Assembly (NCBI RefSeq): GCF_022647665.1 | Contig: NZ_CP071872.1 | Coordinates: 2,480,001-2,544,000, forward strand | Direction: 5' to 3' | Length of the DNA: 64,000 nt | Source of the DNA: Streptomyces formicae | GTDB lineage: Bacteria > Actinomycetota > Actinomycetes > Streptomycetales > Streptomycetaceae | Part shown: positions 35,758-44,595 of the stretch, piece after piece | Position numbering within the stretch: the stretch's first letter is position 1 | Layout of the letters: each line of letters starts with the position of its first letter | The notes under the pieces: generated by a model | The model's input: the letters and a program-made list of their open reading frames with translations, nothing else | Databases searched by the model: none | Told to the model about the DNA's origin: nothing | Made by a program: the position numbers and the translations under genes

Positions 35758-36396
35758 TCATCGGGCGGTACGGGCCGTGAGGTGACCGGCCAGGTCCGCG
35801 GCTGGCACGTTCATCAGCCGGATTCGAGGGGCTTCCTCATACACCTCGACCCAGGTGACGCCTGCGGATCCGGGCACGTGCTCGAGGTAGCGATCGAAGC
35901 CGTTCCTTGTCAGCCGCAACAGTAGGCAAGCGATCCCCCCACCGTGCCCGATGAGGACGGTCGTGCGATGTGGTCCGGCGCAGACTTCATCCCACAGGCG
36001 CACGTAGCGGGCTTGGACGTCCTCGGACGACTCGCCACCCGGTGTGCGGAGTTGGTGGACAGGCACCCTTTGACGGGCGGCCTCGGTTACAGCGAGGTCC
36101 CTGCGCCGGCCTCCGAGATGGCCGCTGTTCTTGGCGGCCAGTCGCTCGTCCACTCTTACGTCTGCCGGTTTCAGAGCGGCTGTCAGCAGTGCGGCAGACT
36201 CACGGCAACGGGACATCGGACTGACGAGCATCTGGTCCACGGTGATCTCGGCCGCCGAGAGACTGTCGCCGACCATGCGGATGTCGTCGCCCCCACGCTG
36301 GCTGAGCACGCCGCCGACGGCTTGGCCCTGGTGGATGCCTCGGAGGTTTTCTTCTGTCTCGCCGTGCTTGATCAAGTAGATGTGCTTCGAGTGCAT
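35758..36396 (-). CDS. Histidine phosphatase family protein
   Basis: The 212-residue protein begins MHSKHIYLIKHGETEENLRG, where the usual RHG motif is KHG; the nucleophile His is kept. The second His lies in TTVLIGHGGGIACLLLRL, and the SPMSRCRESAALL and TPGGESSEDV segments fit the phosphoglycerate-mutase-like fold. The Arg-to-Lys change next to the nucleophile may alter activity. Its substrate may be a sugar phosphate of the same cluster. Its 3' end converges on metG. Confidence 0.87.
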   Translation of the reverse strand: MHSKHIYLIKHGETEENLRGIHQGQAVGGVLSQRGGDDIRMVGDSLSAAEITVDQMLVSPMSRCRESAALLTAALKPADVRVDERLAAKNSGHLGGRRRDLAVTEAARQRVPVHQLRTPGGESSEDVQARYVRLWDEVCAGPHRTTVLIGHGGGIACLLLRLTRNGFDRYLEHVPGSAGVTWVEVYEEAPRIRLMNVPAADLAGHLTARTAR

Positions 36397-36418
36397 TACC
36401 TCGTGCCCCCTTCCTGGG

Positions 36419-36973
36419 TCAGTCCCAGTCGCGGACGTCGACGCAGGCGGATACCGCGCCGGCGATCTGATCGTGGTCGGCTCGGCTCATGGCGGGGAAG
36501 CGGTCGTAGTGCCACTCGATGTAGAGGACGGAGATGAGACTGATCGTTCCGTCGGCGAGCAGCTTGGTGAGTACGGGGTACTCGGCGCCCTCGATGTCCA
36601 TCTTCACGACGACGTGGTCATCTGGCCTGACGGTCTTCTGTAGCCAGGCGCTGAAGTCGGTGGCGGGTACGGGGACTGGCGAGCTGTAGTCGATCTGTTG
36701 GTCGTACATCGGCGGCACGCGCTTGCCGGGCATCACAGTGGAGCTCTCGTGGTGGCCTAGGAAGAGGTCGATCGTTCCGTCGTGGGTCCATACCGCGGTG
36801 TTGGAGATCTCGACCTGGGGGGAATGGGCGGCGCGTTCGACTTCGTGGCGGATGGAGGGGATGAGTTCCTTGTTGGGCTCGAAGGCGTAGAAGTCGTGGT
36901 CCGGGAGCTCGTGGATGAAGCGGTTCAGCACGACTCCGAGGTTGGTGCCGCAGTCGACGAAGATCTTGCGCAT
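36419..36973 (-). CDS. FkbM family methyltransferase
   Basis: The 184-residue SAM-dependent methyltransferase has the short FkbM plan: IFVDCGTNLGVVLNRFI (SAM loop), DFYAFEPNKELIPSI, ISNTAVWTHDGTIDLFLG and DHVVVKMDIEGAEYPVLTKL. It methylates an oxygen, often on a sugar. GGGAG precedes the ATG. Its start overlaps the end of the membrane-protein gene upstream by 49 bp, unusual for this window but consistent with translational coupling. Confidence 0.9.
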   Translation of the reverse strand: MRKIFVDCGTNLGVVLNRFIHELPDHDFYAFEPNKELIPSIRHEVERAAHSPQVEISNTAVWTHDGTIDLFLGHHESSTVMPGKRVPPMYDQQIDYSSPVPVPATDFSAWLQKTVRPDDHVVVKMDIEGAEYPVLTKLLADGTISLISVLYIEWHYDRFPAMSRADHDQIAGAVSACVDVRDWD

Positions 36974-38520
36974 GAGGTACTCCCGTGGTCGGTGGTGGGT
37001 GCGAGGAGGTCAATCTCCCGCACGGCGAGGTCGGTGATCAGGACGAAGTCGCAGGTGGCTGGGCGGTAGCAGCGTTCCTGGTAGCGGATGGTGATGCGCC
37101 GGACCGGTTCCTGACCTCGGTAGGGGGGAAGATCGCCCCATTGGTAGAGCTGGCCGCCTGGGGCTTTGAGGTGGCGCAGCGACCTGGGCAGCGGACTCTT
37201 CTGGGCGCCGGCGTTGAGCCCGGTGAACATCGTGGTCAGAAAGGCAATGTGGTCGCGCGCCTGCTTCTCGTCTTCGTGCACCCGGCCGTACGTCTGCTTG
37301 ATGGCGCGCAGCTGGTCGGGGTCGCCGTCTGCGTGGACGAGGCGGTCGCGTAACTGCCGGTCCCAGACGATGCCGAGGTGGCCGTGGAGGACTGGCTGGT
37401 CGGTGAGGAAGTAGCCCAGGACGCGCCCGAACTCGCGCTCGTACGGGCACATGAAGTCGTTGTAGAGCCCCAGCTTCGCGCCGGACGCTGTCTCCACCTG
37501 CCAGTGGACACGGGCTGTGAAGGGAGAGTCCCACCACCCCAGGTGCCAGGGCTGCCACAGCAGGTCGGCGGCGCTGAGCAAAAGCGCAGTGAGCGCGATC
37601 AGCGCGGCAGGCCAGCCGAAGGCTGTCTTACACTCGGCATCGGGAAGCTGCCCGACTGCGATCGCGAAGGCGATGTTGGTGCTGATGTTCTCCCAGAAGA
37701 GGATGCCCGAAGCGAGGGTGACGGCAAGGTTGAAGAGGGCGGTTGCCACCAGGATCGCGATCAGCAGCCGGCGATCGATGAACGCGATGAGTCCGGCGGC
37801 CTCGACGGCCATCGTGAGCAGGTTGACCGGACGATCGAGGCCGCGGGCTCGGCGCAGTATGCGGGACACGGTCTCGGTGTGCAGGAAGCGTGCCCATCCC
37901 CAGGAGTAGGCCGAGGCCATGAGGTAGTGGGTGCGGTTGTGCCACATCCACGACCAGGGGCGCGGCCCCAGGCGGGCCTTGCTCCACGCGGGTTTGACGT
38001 AGTGGGAGAGCGAGACGCAGCCCAACATCAGCAGTCCCGCAGAGGAGTCTGTAGCACCGCAGAGCAGCGCTACGAGGAACCAGGCAAGGTATGCCTTGAG
38101 CATGCGTAGCGGCATCATCGCGTGGTGCTTCCAGCCCCGCAGCCTGCCGCAGTACATGGCCATCCAGGCGAGCAGAGCTGGAGGCCAACAGCATGAGGCG
38201 GCGGCCAGCAGCAGGAGCAACCGTTTGTCCTGGCGCTGTGGGTCGATGGGCTCCGTCACGTCGTAGTCGCTCGTGACTCCTTGCCAGGTGAGCAACGCGA
38301 TCACGAAGACTGCGAACCACCGGAGCGGTCCCGGATCGGGCGCCGCCCTGGAGACGAGCAGTACCGCGGACGCAGCACCAGCGATCAGTGCCAGCCAGAC
38401 AGAGCGGCGGCGAGCCATGGCCCGTACCGTGGGCGAGACCGCGAAGCGGTAGCAGACCATGGCGCCGGCCACTGTCGCCGCAGTGTCCACGTAGGCGGGG
38501 AGCTCCGGTGGCATTCGCAT
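36925..38520 (-). CDS. Large integral membrane protein of unknown function
   Basis: The 531-residue product has about eight to ten hydrophobic segments in its first 330 residues (SVWLALIAGAASAVLLVS, LLLLLAAASCCWPPALLAWM, AYLAWFLVALLCGAT, IALTALLLSAADLLW). A soluble C-terminal part follows with LGLYNDFMCPYEREFGRVLG and ITIRYQERCYRPATCDFVLI. It resembles membrane proteins with a lipid-linked or respiratory-like fold but I cannot assign a family. Placed between the glycosyltransferase and FkbM genes, it may export or modify the cluster product. Confidence 0.75.
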   Translation of the reverse strand: MRMPPELPAYVDTAATVAGAMVCYRFAVSPTVRAMARRRSVWLALIAGAASAVLLVSRAAPDPGPLRWFAVFVIALLTWQGVTSDYDVTEPIDPQRQDKRLLLLLAAASCCWPPALLAWMAMYCGRLRGWKHHAMMPLRMLKAYLAWFLVALLCGATDSSAGLLMLGCVSLSHYVKPAWSKARLGPRPWSWMWHNRTHYLMASAYSWGWARFLHTETVSRILRRARGLDRPVNLLTMAVEAAGLIAFIDRRLLIAILVATALFNLAVTLASGILFWENISTNIAFAIAVGQLPDAECKTAFGWPAALIALTALLLSAADLLWQPWHLGWWDSPFTARVHWQVETASGAKLGLYNDFMCPYEREFGRVLGYFLTDQPVLHGHLGIVWDRQLRDRLVHADGDPDQLRAIKQTYGRVHEDEKQARDHIAFLTTMFTGLNAGAQKSPLPRSLRHLKAPGGQLYQWGDLPPYRGQEPVRRITIRYQERCYRPATCDFVLITDLAVREIDLLAPTTDHGSTSCARSSSTAAPTSESC

Positions 38521-38526
38521 TGCCGT

Positions 38527-39669
38527 CTACCGGGTGGACGGAGCGAGTGTCCGCGGACTGGCCGCCGGCAGACTCTCCAGGTAGGAGGCGATCCGCTCCC
38601 GGGGGTCGACCGCGAGGTGCTGATCCCGGTGACGTACGACGTTGCCGCCAAGCTGCCGGCTGAGGTTGAGGAAGTCGAGTATCGCTCCGCGGTCGATGCG
38701 CAGCGCGGCTGTGCCCAGTTCTGCTTCTTGGACGACCTTGGCGCACCAGTGTTGGTCGTATGTGGGCAGCGGCACCAGGTGGACCGGTTTGCCTAGTACG
38801 AAGGCTTCGCTGATGAGGTTGAAGCCGGCGTTGGAGAAGACGGCTTCGGACCGTGCCATGTCCGTGATGAACGCCTCGCGGTCGAACGTACAGATCTCAA
38901 TCTTGCCGTCCGCGTACTTGCGTAGATTGCGGATCTCCGTCGGCTGTACGTAGATCCGCAGGGCGCGGTCTGGCACGTACTGGCGGAAGAGCGAAGCGAG
39001 GGTGCCGACCGACTCTTCCGGGCCGTGGTCGAAGTAGCGCGAGAAGTAGGCCGTGGCCAGGGGCTCCGTGGTGACCGGTGTGGTGCGCACCGAGTCGGGG
39101 ATGACGGGGGCGATGAACTCCAGCCTTCGGTCGTCGGCCTCCAGCGGAACGTAGGAGCAGATGAAGGACCGATCGACGTGAGGCGCGAAGTAGCGCAGCC
39201 GCTGCTCGTCCGCGGTCCTGGCGTACCGGCCGACGGCCGGCAGGTCGAGGTGCCGATACTTGCTCTGCTGATCGACCGAGATCAACGGTCGGCCGAAGTG
39301 ATAGGCCAGCCGTGGGGTGTTCGGTTCGTAGTCGGTGACGAACACGTCGGGGACACCGGTCTCGCGAAGCATCCGACGCAGGCGGAGGTGCTTGGTGACG
39401 CCGACGGGTGCTTGCCACATGTTGTCGCGTATCGCATCGCTTGTGCGTATGCGGTCCCCGCGGGCCAGAAGCGTCGGCATCCACCCGTCCCATGCGGTGA
39501 AGCCGAGGTCCCGGAAGTACTCGACGCGTGCAGCTCCGTTGGTGACGATCCGCACCTCGTGCCCGCGGTCGCGGAGGTACTGAGCGATCACGCTCTGCCT
39601 GACGGAGTGGCCCATGCCGATGCCGTTGACACCGATGACCACGTTGAGCGGCCGTGCGTATCCGGACAC
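38527..39669 (-). CDS. Glycosyltransferase (MurG/UGT-like GT-B fold)
   Basis: The GTG start follows AGAAAGGATC. The 380-residue enzyme has the N-terminal nucleotide-fold start LNVVIGVNGIGMGHSVRQS, where the Gly-rich loop and His resemble UDP-glycosyltransferases. The C-terminal donor site lies in MARSEAVFSNAGFNLISEAF, followed by LGKPVHLVPLPTYDQHWCAK. It probably uses the UDP-uronic or HexNAc sugar made by the adjacent dehydrogenase. Acceptor unknown. Confidence 0.87.
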   Translation of the reverse strand: MSGYARPLNVVIGVNGIGMGHSVRQSVIAQYLRDRGHEVRIVTNGAARVEYFRDLGFTAWDGWMPTLLARGDRIRTSDAIRDNMWQAPVGVTKHLRLRRMLRETGVPDVFVTDYEPNTPRLAYHFGRPLISVDQQSKYRHLDLPAVGRYARTADEQRLRYFAPHVDRSFICSYVPLEADDRRLEFIAPVIPDSVRTTPVTTEPLATAYFSRYFDHGPEESVGTLASLFRQYVPDRALRIYVQPTEIRNLRKYADGKIEICTFDREAFITDMARSEAVFSNAGFNLISEAFVLGKPVHLVPLPTYDQHWCAKVVQEAELGTAALRIDRGAILDFLNLSRQLGGNVVRHRDQHLAVDPRERIASYLESLPAASPRTLAPSTR

Positions 39670-39683
39670 AACGATCCTTTCTG

Positions 39684-41000
39684 TCAGGAGAGACGGGTGA
39701 TGACGTTGCGGGTGATCGCAGCCACTTGGGGGTCGGTGGCCAGCAGGCGGGCCCAGTCGGTGGTGGCGGCGGTGAAGACCGTGCCGGCGGCGGTGAAGAG
39801 GCCGAGCGTGGCCGCCCGGGGACTGGGCATCGCTTCTCGAGCGGCGAAGTTCCAGTCCGAGGGGAGCTCGGCGATCCCGAGGATCTCGAAGTCCTTGGGC
39901 GTACCGTCCTGGCCGGTGGGACGCGGGCGGCCGGCGGCGTCGGGCTCATAGGCCGCGCCGTCGCATTCGTAGCCGATCAGCGCCCCATCGTGCCCGAGGC
40001 TGTCGCCGGTCCTCAGCCCCGTGCCAGAGAACGCCCAGTGGCCGGCATCCGTGACGGTGAACCCGAGGGGAGTGCGGGTACCGTCCCAGTGGCCACCGCC
40101 GTTGCGGTAACTCACGCCAAGGAGGGCGTTCTCCGGCTCCGACTCCCACCAATGGTCCGGGGAGCCGTACGAACTGTCCGGGTCGGTGTCGGCGGGGGCA
40201 CCGGGAGGGAACTTGTCGCAGGACAGCGCTGTTCCATCAGAGGTGACTCCGACTCGCCACCAGCAGGTGTTGGCACCGAAGTTGGCGATATGGCCGCCGG
40301 CGTCCCGGAAGGTGGTGACGTGTCGGCGAGTCTCGGCGCTCCAGTATTCGTCGTGGCCGGCGGAGACCAGGAGGCGGTATCCGTCGCGTAGGAAGAGACC
40401 CTCGTGGAGGTCCAGGTCGGTGCAGAAGTCGGCGGCGATCCGGTTCTGCTCCAGCCATGCGATGAACGGGGCGTCCCAGTGCGCGAACGTCTGCCGCGGT
40501 GACGACGGGTCATACGCGTCCGGCAGGCCCTTGACCGGTCCGCCAACACCACCCCCGGGGCGTCGTGTTGTGACCTGGGAGGCGCTGTAGAGGCTGCCTC
40601 CACCTGCGGTGTTGTACGCCTGGTACGTGAAGGTCGGGATCTTGTACAGGACCCTGCGGCCTGAGGGAGCGGTGGGGGTGACGACCAGCAGGATGCGCGC
40701 CTGTCTGGCATCCAGTGGCGGTATGCCGGACGCGCGCTCCGTGCTCAGCACCGCGATGTACACCCCGGAACGCCACTCGGGAGGGACGAGGAACTCGTAC
40801 GCGGGCCACTGCCAGTCCGCGTCGAATCGTCCGGGGGAGGCGGTGCTGCCGGGCCACTCGATGTGACCAGCATGCTCCGGCGTCGCTCCCCAGCGGTAGA
40901 AGTCGACGTGGAACCGTGCGGCGGACGTCGCGATGTGCAGTCGGACCACTTCACCGGCGCGGACGCTCGGCCGAGCCGGGTAGCCGTTGATGGTGGTCAT
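39684..41000 (-). CDS. N,N-dimethylformamidase beta-subunit-like protein
   Basis: ATG at 41000 overlaps the methyltransferase stop (ATGA) and follows GAGGGAGA, giving 438 residues. An N-terminal beta-sandwich (AGEVVRLHIATSAARFHVDF) precedes a domain with GHDEYWSAETRRHVTTFRDA, FGANTCWWRVG and PDHWWESEPENALLGVSY. This is the plan of the large subunit domain of DMFase-like proteins, often found in glycan or natural-product loci. The metal ligands of true DMFase cannot be confirmed by eye. The reaction is unknown; amide or C-N bond cleavage is only a family-based guess. Confidence 0.82.
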   Translation of the reverse strand: MTTINGYPARPSVRAGEVVRLHIATSAARFHVDFYRWGATPEHAGHIEWPGSTASPGRFDADWQWPAYEFLVPPEWRSGVYIAVLSTERASGIPPLDARQARILLVVTPTAPSGRRVLYKIPTFTYQAYNTAGGGSLYSASQVTTRRPGGGVGGPVKGLPDAYDPSSPRQTFAHWDAPFIAWLEQNRIAADFCTDLDLHEGLFLRDGYRLLVSAGHDEYWSAETRRHVTTFRDAGGHIANFGANTCWWRVGVTSDGTALSCDKFPPGAPADTDPDSSYGSPDHWWESEPENALLGVSYRNGGGHWDGTRTPLGFTVTDAGHWAFSGTGLRTGDSLGHDGALIGYECDGAAYEPDAAGRPRPTGQDGTPKDFEILGIAELPSDWNFAAREAMPSPRAATLGLFTAAGTVFTAATTDWARLLATDPQVAAITRNVITRLS

Positions 41001-41674
41001 GCGGTCTCCCTCGGGCGAGCCACACCCGTCAGGTGGAAGGGGTCGATCGCCTCGACGTGGGATTCCCAACCCAGGCCGTTCAGCTGGGAGGAGAGCTCGG
41101 CGGGGTCGCGCAGCACCTTCACGGCGAGGTGACGGGAACCGTCGGTGAGGGTGCGGTGGACCGTCGGTACCGGCGCCCCGTCCGCCAGTTCCTCGATCTC
41201 TGCCTTCGCAGGCGAGTCGTCGAGGAACACCACACAGCCGCCGGGGGCCAGCGCCCACCTGAGCAGATACCAGAACGGCTCCATCTCGGCCGGCGGTACA
41301 TGGCTGAGCCAGAACGCGAGGAACACTGTGTCGTACTGGCGGTCCGGCTCCCACTCGAAGATGTCCGCCTCGATGAAGCGGGTGGTGGTGCCCTGCATAC
41401 GGTCGCGGGCATGACGGAGCATCTCCGGTGCAGCGTCCAGCGCGGTAAGGCTGCGCGCACGGCGGTAGAGCAGCCGGGTCCACTGGCCCGTACCGCAAGC
41501 CAGCTCCAGGACGTCACCGCTGATCGGTAGTGCCTCGATGGACTTCGCGAGCCGCGGCATGCTCATGCGTTCGGTGTACGTGCCGTCGTACTCGTCGGCG
41601 CGTGCCCTGTAATAGGCGATCTGCTGTTCAGACCATCCGCCAGTACCGCCCTGTTGCTCAGTCGTTCCGTTCAC
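40997..41674 (-). CDS. Class I SAM-dependent methyltransferase
   Basis: The GTG start overlaps the stop of the 80-residue gene (GTGA). The 225-residue protein has motif I DVLELACGTGQWTRLLY, motif II LTALDAAPEMLRHAR, IEADIFEWEPDRQYDTVFLA and APGGCVVFLDDS. YYRARADEYDGTY at the N terminus is typical of small-molecule methyltransferases. It is tightly coupled to its neighbours on both sides, so it acts in the same pathway. Confidence 0.92.
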   Translation of the reverse strand: MNGTTEQQGGTGGWSEQQIAYYRARADEYDGTYTERMSMPRLAKSIEALPISGDVLELACGTGQWTRLLYRRARSLTALDAAPEMLRHARDRMQGTTTRFIEADIFEWEPDRQYDTVFLAFWLSHVPPAEMEPFWYLLRWALAPGGCVVFLDDSPAKAEIEELADGAPVPTVHRTLTDGSRHLAVKVLRDPAELSSQLNGLGWESHVEAIDPFHLTGVARPRETA

Positions 41675-41913
41675 TGTGCGACCACCATGCTCGTCGTCGT
41701 ACGCCGCACCCGCGCCACGCTGTAGCCGGCGGCGAGCTCGTCTCCGAACTTCACCTCGGCCCACTCGGTGCGGTCCTGCAGCGTGTCGTGGCTGCAGCCC
41801 TGTTTCTCGCGGAAGGTGGCACGCTCGTCCATCCACACGCTCACCTTCGGCTCGGAGCCCACGACCTCCGCGTAGATCAGGTGGTTCTGCTTCTCTCGCC
41901 CGGGCTTCGGCAT
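41671..41913 (-). CDS. Small conserved-looking protein, first gene of the leftward operon
   Basis: AAGGAGAT seven bases before ATG 41913 fixes the start; the product has 80 residues (MPKPGREKQNHLIYAEVV..., ending VRRTTTSMVVAQ). It is mixed alpha/beta by appearance and has no signal peptide. I recognise no family. As first gene of the coupled operon (small protein, methyltransferase, DMFase-like protein) it is certainly expressed with it and may be a partner protein. Confidence 0.7.
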   Translation of the reverse strand: MPKPGREKQNHLIYAEVVGSEPKVSVWMDERATFREKQGCSHDTLQDRTEWAEVKFGDELAAGYSVARVRRTTTSMVVAQ

Positions 41914-42080
41914 GACTGATCTCCTTGATGTGTGGCGATTGCGCCGGTTGGGACGCATTCGATATCCGCGAGCGACGCCCGCGAGGCTGGCGTTGTCCGA
42001 AAAAGCCGCAGGGCGGCGGTAGTTGTGACGTTTGCTTGGTAGAAACCTTGCGTGCTCGGCTCGTTACCGGGCTACTGACA

Positions 42081-42107
42081 GATGCGTACTGCGCCGGTGT
42101 ACGCATC
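42081..42107. promoter_or_regulatory. 9-bp inverted repeat before the XRE-TPR regulator
   Basis: GATGCGTAC (42081-42089) and GTACGCATC (42099-42107) form a perfect dyad with a 9-bp spacer. It ends just before the GGGGGAGGG ribosome binding site of the regulator gene and lies between two divergent operons. It is a good candidate for the regulator's own operator or a translation-blocking hairpin. Confidence 0.65.
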
Positions 42108-42124
42108 AGGGGGAGGGAGCGACT

Positions 42125-43516
42125 GTGCCGCAGCCATCCAAGGATCTTGATCCGACCCGCTCTCCGCGGGACTGGTTCGGCGCCCACGTGCGTCACTGGC
42201 GTCAGGTGCGCAGGCTTTCGCAGCAGGCCTTGGGCTTGCGCGTCCACGTCAGCGGCAGCACGATCGCCAAGATCGAGAAAGCTGAGCGCCCCTGTGATCT
42301 GGATTTGGCACGGTCACTCGACGAGGCACTGGACACGGGGGGCATCCTGGCGTGGCTCTTGCGGAGCATGGGCGCTGACGCGGACGAGGCTCTTGATGAT
42401 GCGGACAAGCCGGCCGGGCCACCAGCTCCACCAGGCGCTCTGGGCTTCCCGGGAGTCATGCTGTCGACTGCCGAAAGCACGACCGACGACGGGAGCCACG
42501 TGAACCGCCGCGCCTTCCTCTCCGCCACTGGGGTCACCGCTCTATTGACCAGCGGCCCCTTCTCACACCTAATCAAGCCGAGCGAGCTGTCCGCCTTGCC
42601 GACCGTGGTCCGTCGCGAAGACATTGAGCAGATCGAGGCCGCCGCGACCGTGCTCGCCGGCTGGGATCACCACTACGGCGGCGGTGGAATCGTCCGTACG
42701 GCCGCCGAAGCCCAGCTTCGCTGGGCCTCAGCTCTTCTCGAACTCCCCTGCGGCGACACGCTGCGGCCCGGTTTGTTCGCCTCCGCGGCCCGCCTCGGCA
42801 TGGTCGTTGGTGCAGCCGACTTCGACGCTCACGCCCACGAGGACGCCCGCCGCGTCTACGCCTTCGCTGCAGCCTGCGCCGAGGAAGCCGCCCAATGGCA
42901 CCTGCGCGCGAAGATCTACTCGTACCGAGCTCGACAGGCCGTGTGGCTCGGCGACTGCGATACCGGCCTCACATATGCCGAACTCGGTCTCATCCACGAG
43001 AACCGCCTCACGGCTACCGAGCGCGCCATGCTCTACACCGCCAAGGCCCGGGCTCTGGCCAGAGCCGGAGACGCGCAGTCAGCATTGCGTGCGGTCGGCC
43101 AGGCCGACGAAGCGTTCGCGCAGAGCCAGCCTGGCGAGGATCCGCCGTGGATGTCCTACTACGACGCCGCCCAGCACGCGGGCGACACCGGCCATGCCCT
43201 CTACGACCTCGCCATGGCCGGGTATCAGTCTGCCAGCGCAGCAGACCGGTTACGCGCAGCTGTCGAAGGGCACACCGATGCCTACCCGCGTTCTCGTGTG
43301 TTCTCCCGGACGAAACTGGCGACCTTGACGATGGCCGGGGGAGACCCGACCCAGGCTGCTGTCATCGGGCACCAAGCCCTCGACGAGGTGGCGAAACTGC
43401 ACTCACAACGGGCAGTGGACGACATGCGCCATCTCGCCAGGCTCGCCTCCACGCATCGCGCGATCCCCGAGGCAGCAGCGCTGCGCGACCGCATCAAGGA
43501 GACGATCAAGACGTGA
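42125..43516 (+). CDS. XRE-type HTH regulator with TPR-like C-terminal domain
   Basis: GTG at 42125 follows GGGAGGGAG. The 463-residue protein has an N-terminal HTH (HVRHWRQVRRLSQQALGLRV, then SGSTIAKIEKAERPCDLDLA). A linker with RRAFLSATGVTALL follows, then about 300 residues of helical TPR-like repeats. This plan is very common in Streptomyces, where such proteins sense a ligand or peptide through the TPR part and control adjacent genes. The phosphotransferase gene overlaps its stop (GTGA). Confidence 0.9.
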   Translation: MPQPSKDLDPTRSPRDWFGAHVRHWRQVRRLSQQALGLRVHVSGSTIAKIEKAERPCDLDLARSLDEALDTGGILAWLLRSMGADADEALDDADKPAGPPAPPGALGFPGVMLSTAESTTDDGSHVNRRAFLSATGVTALLTSGPFSHLIKPSELSALPTVVRREDIEQIEAAATVLAGWDHHYGGGGIVRTAAEAQLRWASALLELPCGDTLRPGLFASAARLGMVVGAADFDAHAHEDARRVYAFAAACAEEAAQWHLRAKIYSYRARQAVWLGDCDTGLTYAELGLIHENRLTATERAMLYTAKARALARAGDAQSALRAVGQADEAFAQSQPGEDPPWMSYYDAAQHAGDTGHALYDLAMAGYQSASAADRLRAAVEGHTDAYPRSRVFSRTKLATLTMAGGDPTQAAVIGHQALDEVAKLHSQRAVDDMRHLARLASTHRAIPEAAALRDRIKETIKT

Positions 43517-44427
43517 CCCTAGCTTCCACCGACAGCGCCACCATCTCCCGGCGCGTGCTGGTCGACGCCTGCCAGGTTCTGGGACTCGACTGCGCAGGCG
43601 CCGAGCCGATCCGGATCGCGGAGAACGCCATCTGGCGGCTTCCCGGGCAGCTCGTCGCACGTATCTCCCGACCCGGGGGCACCCCTACCGCACGACGTGA
43701 ACTCGCCGTCGCCAACTGGCTCGCCGACCACGGAATACCCGCTGTGCGCCCTGCCCCCGGCGTTGACCAGCCGACCACCGTCGATGGCCGGGCCGTGACG
43801 ATCTGGGAGGAGCTGCCGCCCCACCGGGACGGCACGGTCAATGAGGTCGCCCACCTCCTCAAGGCTCTGCATTCCCTGCCCGAGCCGGACTTCGCCCTGG
43901 AGCCCCTCGAGCCCTTCAGCAAGATCCGAACAAGGCTGAACCAGGCAGCGGTTGTCGACGACGCCGATCTTGGCTGGCTACACAGCTATACGGACAGACT
44001 GGAGGCGGCGTGGCTGCGGCTGGTGGAGGCCCCCACTCTCTCGCGATGCGTCCTGCATGGTGACGCCTGGGTCGGCAATGTCGCAGCGGCCGAAGACGGC
44101 ATTTCCTATCTCCTGGACCTCGACAGTTTCACCACGGGCCCCCGAGAGTGGGATCTGACGTCCACCGCCGTCAAGCTCACGTCGACCGGTGGGATCACGT
44201 CCAGCGACTACGAGGAGTTCTGCTCCATCTACGGCGCGGACGTGACCGCCTGGCCAGGCTACGAGACCCTGCGCGATATTCGGGAACTGCGCATGACCGC
44301 CTACGCCTGCCGGATCGCCACCGAGCACCCCGGCCATCCGCACGCTCTCCGCGAGGTCCAGTACAGGATCGAATGCCTGATGGGGCGCCAAGGGGTGCGG
44401 CCCTGGCGATGGACTGCCGTGCCGTAG
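43513..44427 (+). CDS. Aminoglycoside phosphotransferase (APH) family kinase
   Basis: The 304-residue kinase-like protein has the catalytic loop RCVLHGDAWVGNVAAAED (Asp near 182) and the metal-binding SYLLDLDSFTTGPREWDL (Asp near 203). The N lobe is short (VARISRPGGTPTARRELAVA). The family phosphorylates small molecules: aminoglycosides, sugars, choline or amino alcohols. Coupled to the regulator and opposite the sugar cluster, it may phosphorylate a cluster metabolite or give resistance to it. Confidence 0.87.
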   Translation: MTLASTDSATISRRVLVDACQVLGLDCAGAEPIRIAENAIWRLPGQLVARISRPGGTPTARRELAVANWLADHGIPAVRPAPGVDQPTTVDGRAVTIWEELPPHRDGTVNEVAHLLKALHSLPEPDFALEPLEPFSKIRTRLNQAAVVDDADLGWLHSYTDRLEAAWLRLVEAPTLSRCVLHGDAWVGNVAAAEDGISYLLDLDSFTTGPREWDLTSTAVKLTSTGGITSSDYEEFCSIYGADVTAWPGYETLRDIRELRMTAYACRIATEHPGHPHALREVQYRIECLMGRQGVRPWRWTAVP

Positions 44428-44595
44428 TGCTTCCCAATGCGAGGGTAGGCCGGACAGGGCTCCAGCCCGACCCCCGAACCCGGGCCTATGCCGGGTCTTG
44501 CTCCTCAGGTTTGGTTGATAGGTCGCTGCTAAGCGTTCCTCTGCCCTGTCCTCCACGGACAAGGGGTCTGGTGCAGGTTTGGGTGACAGGTTCGG

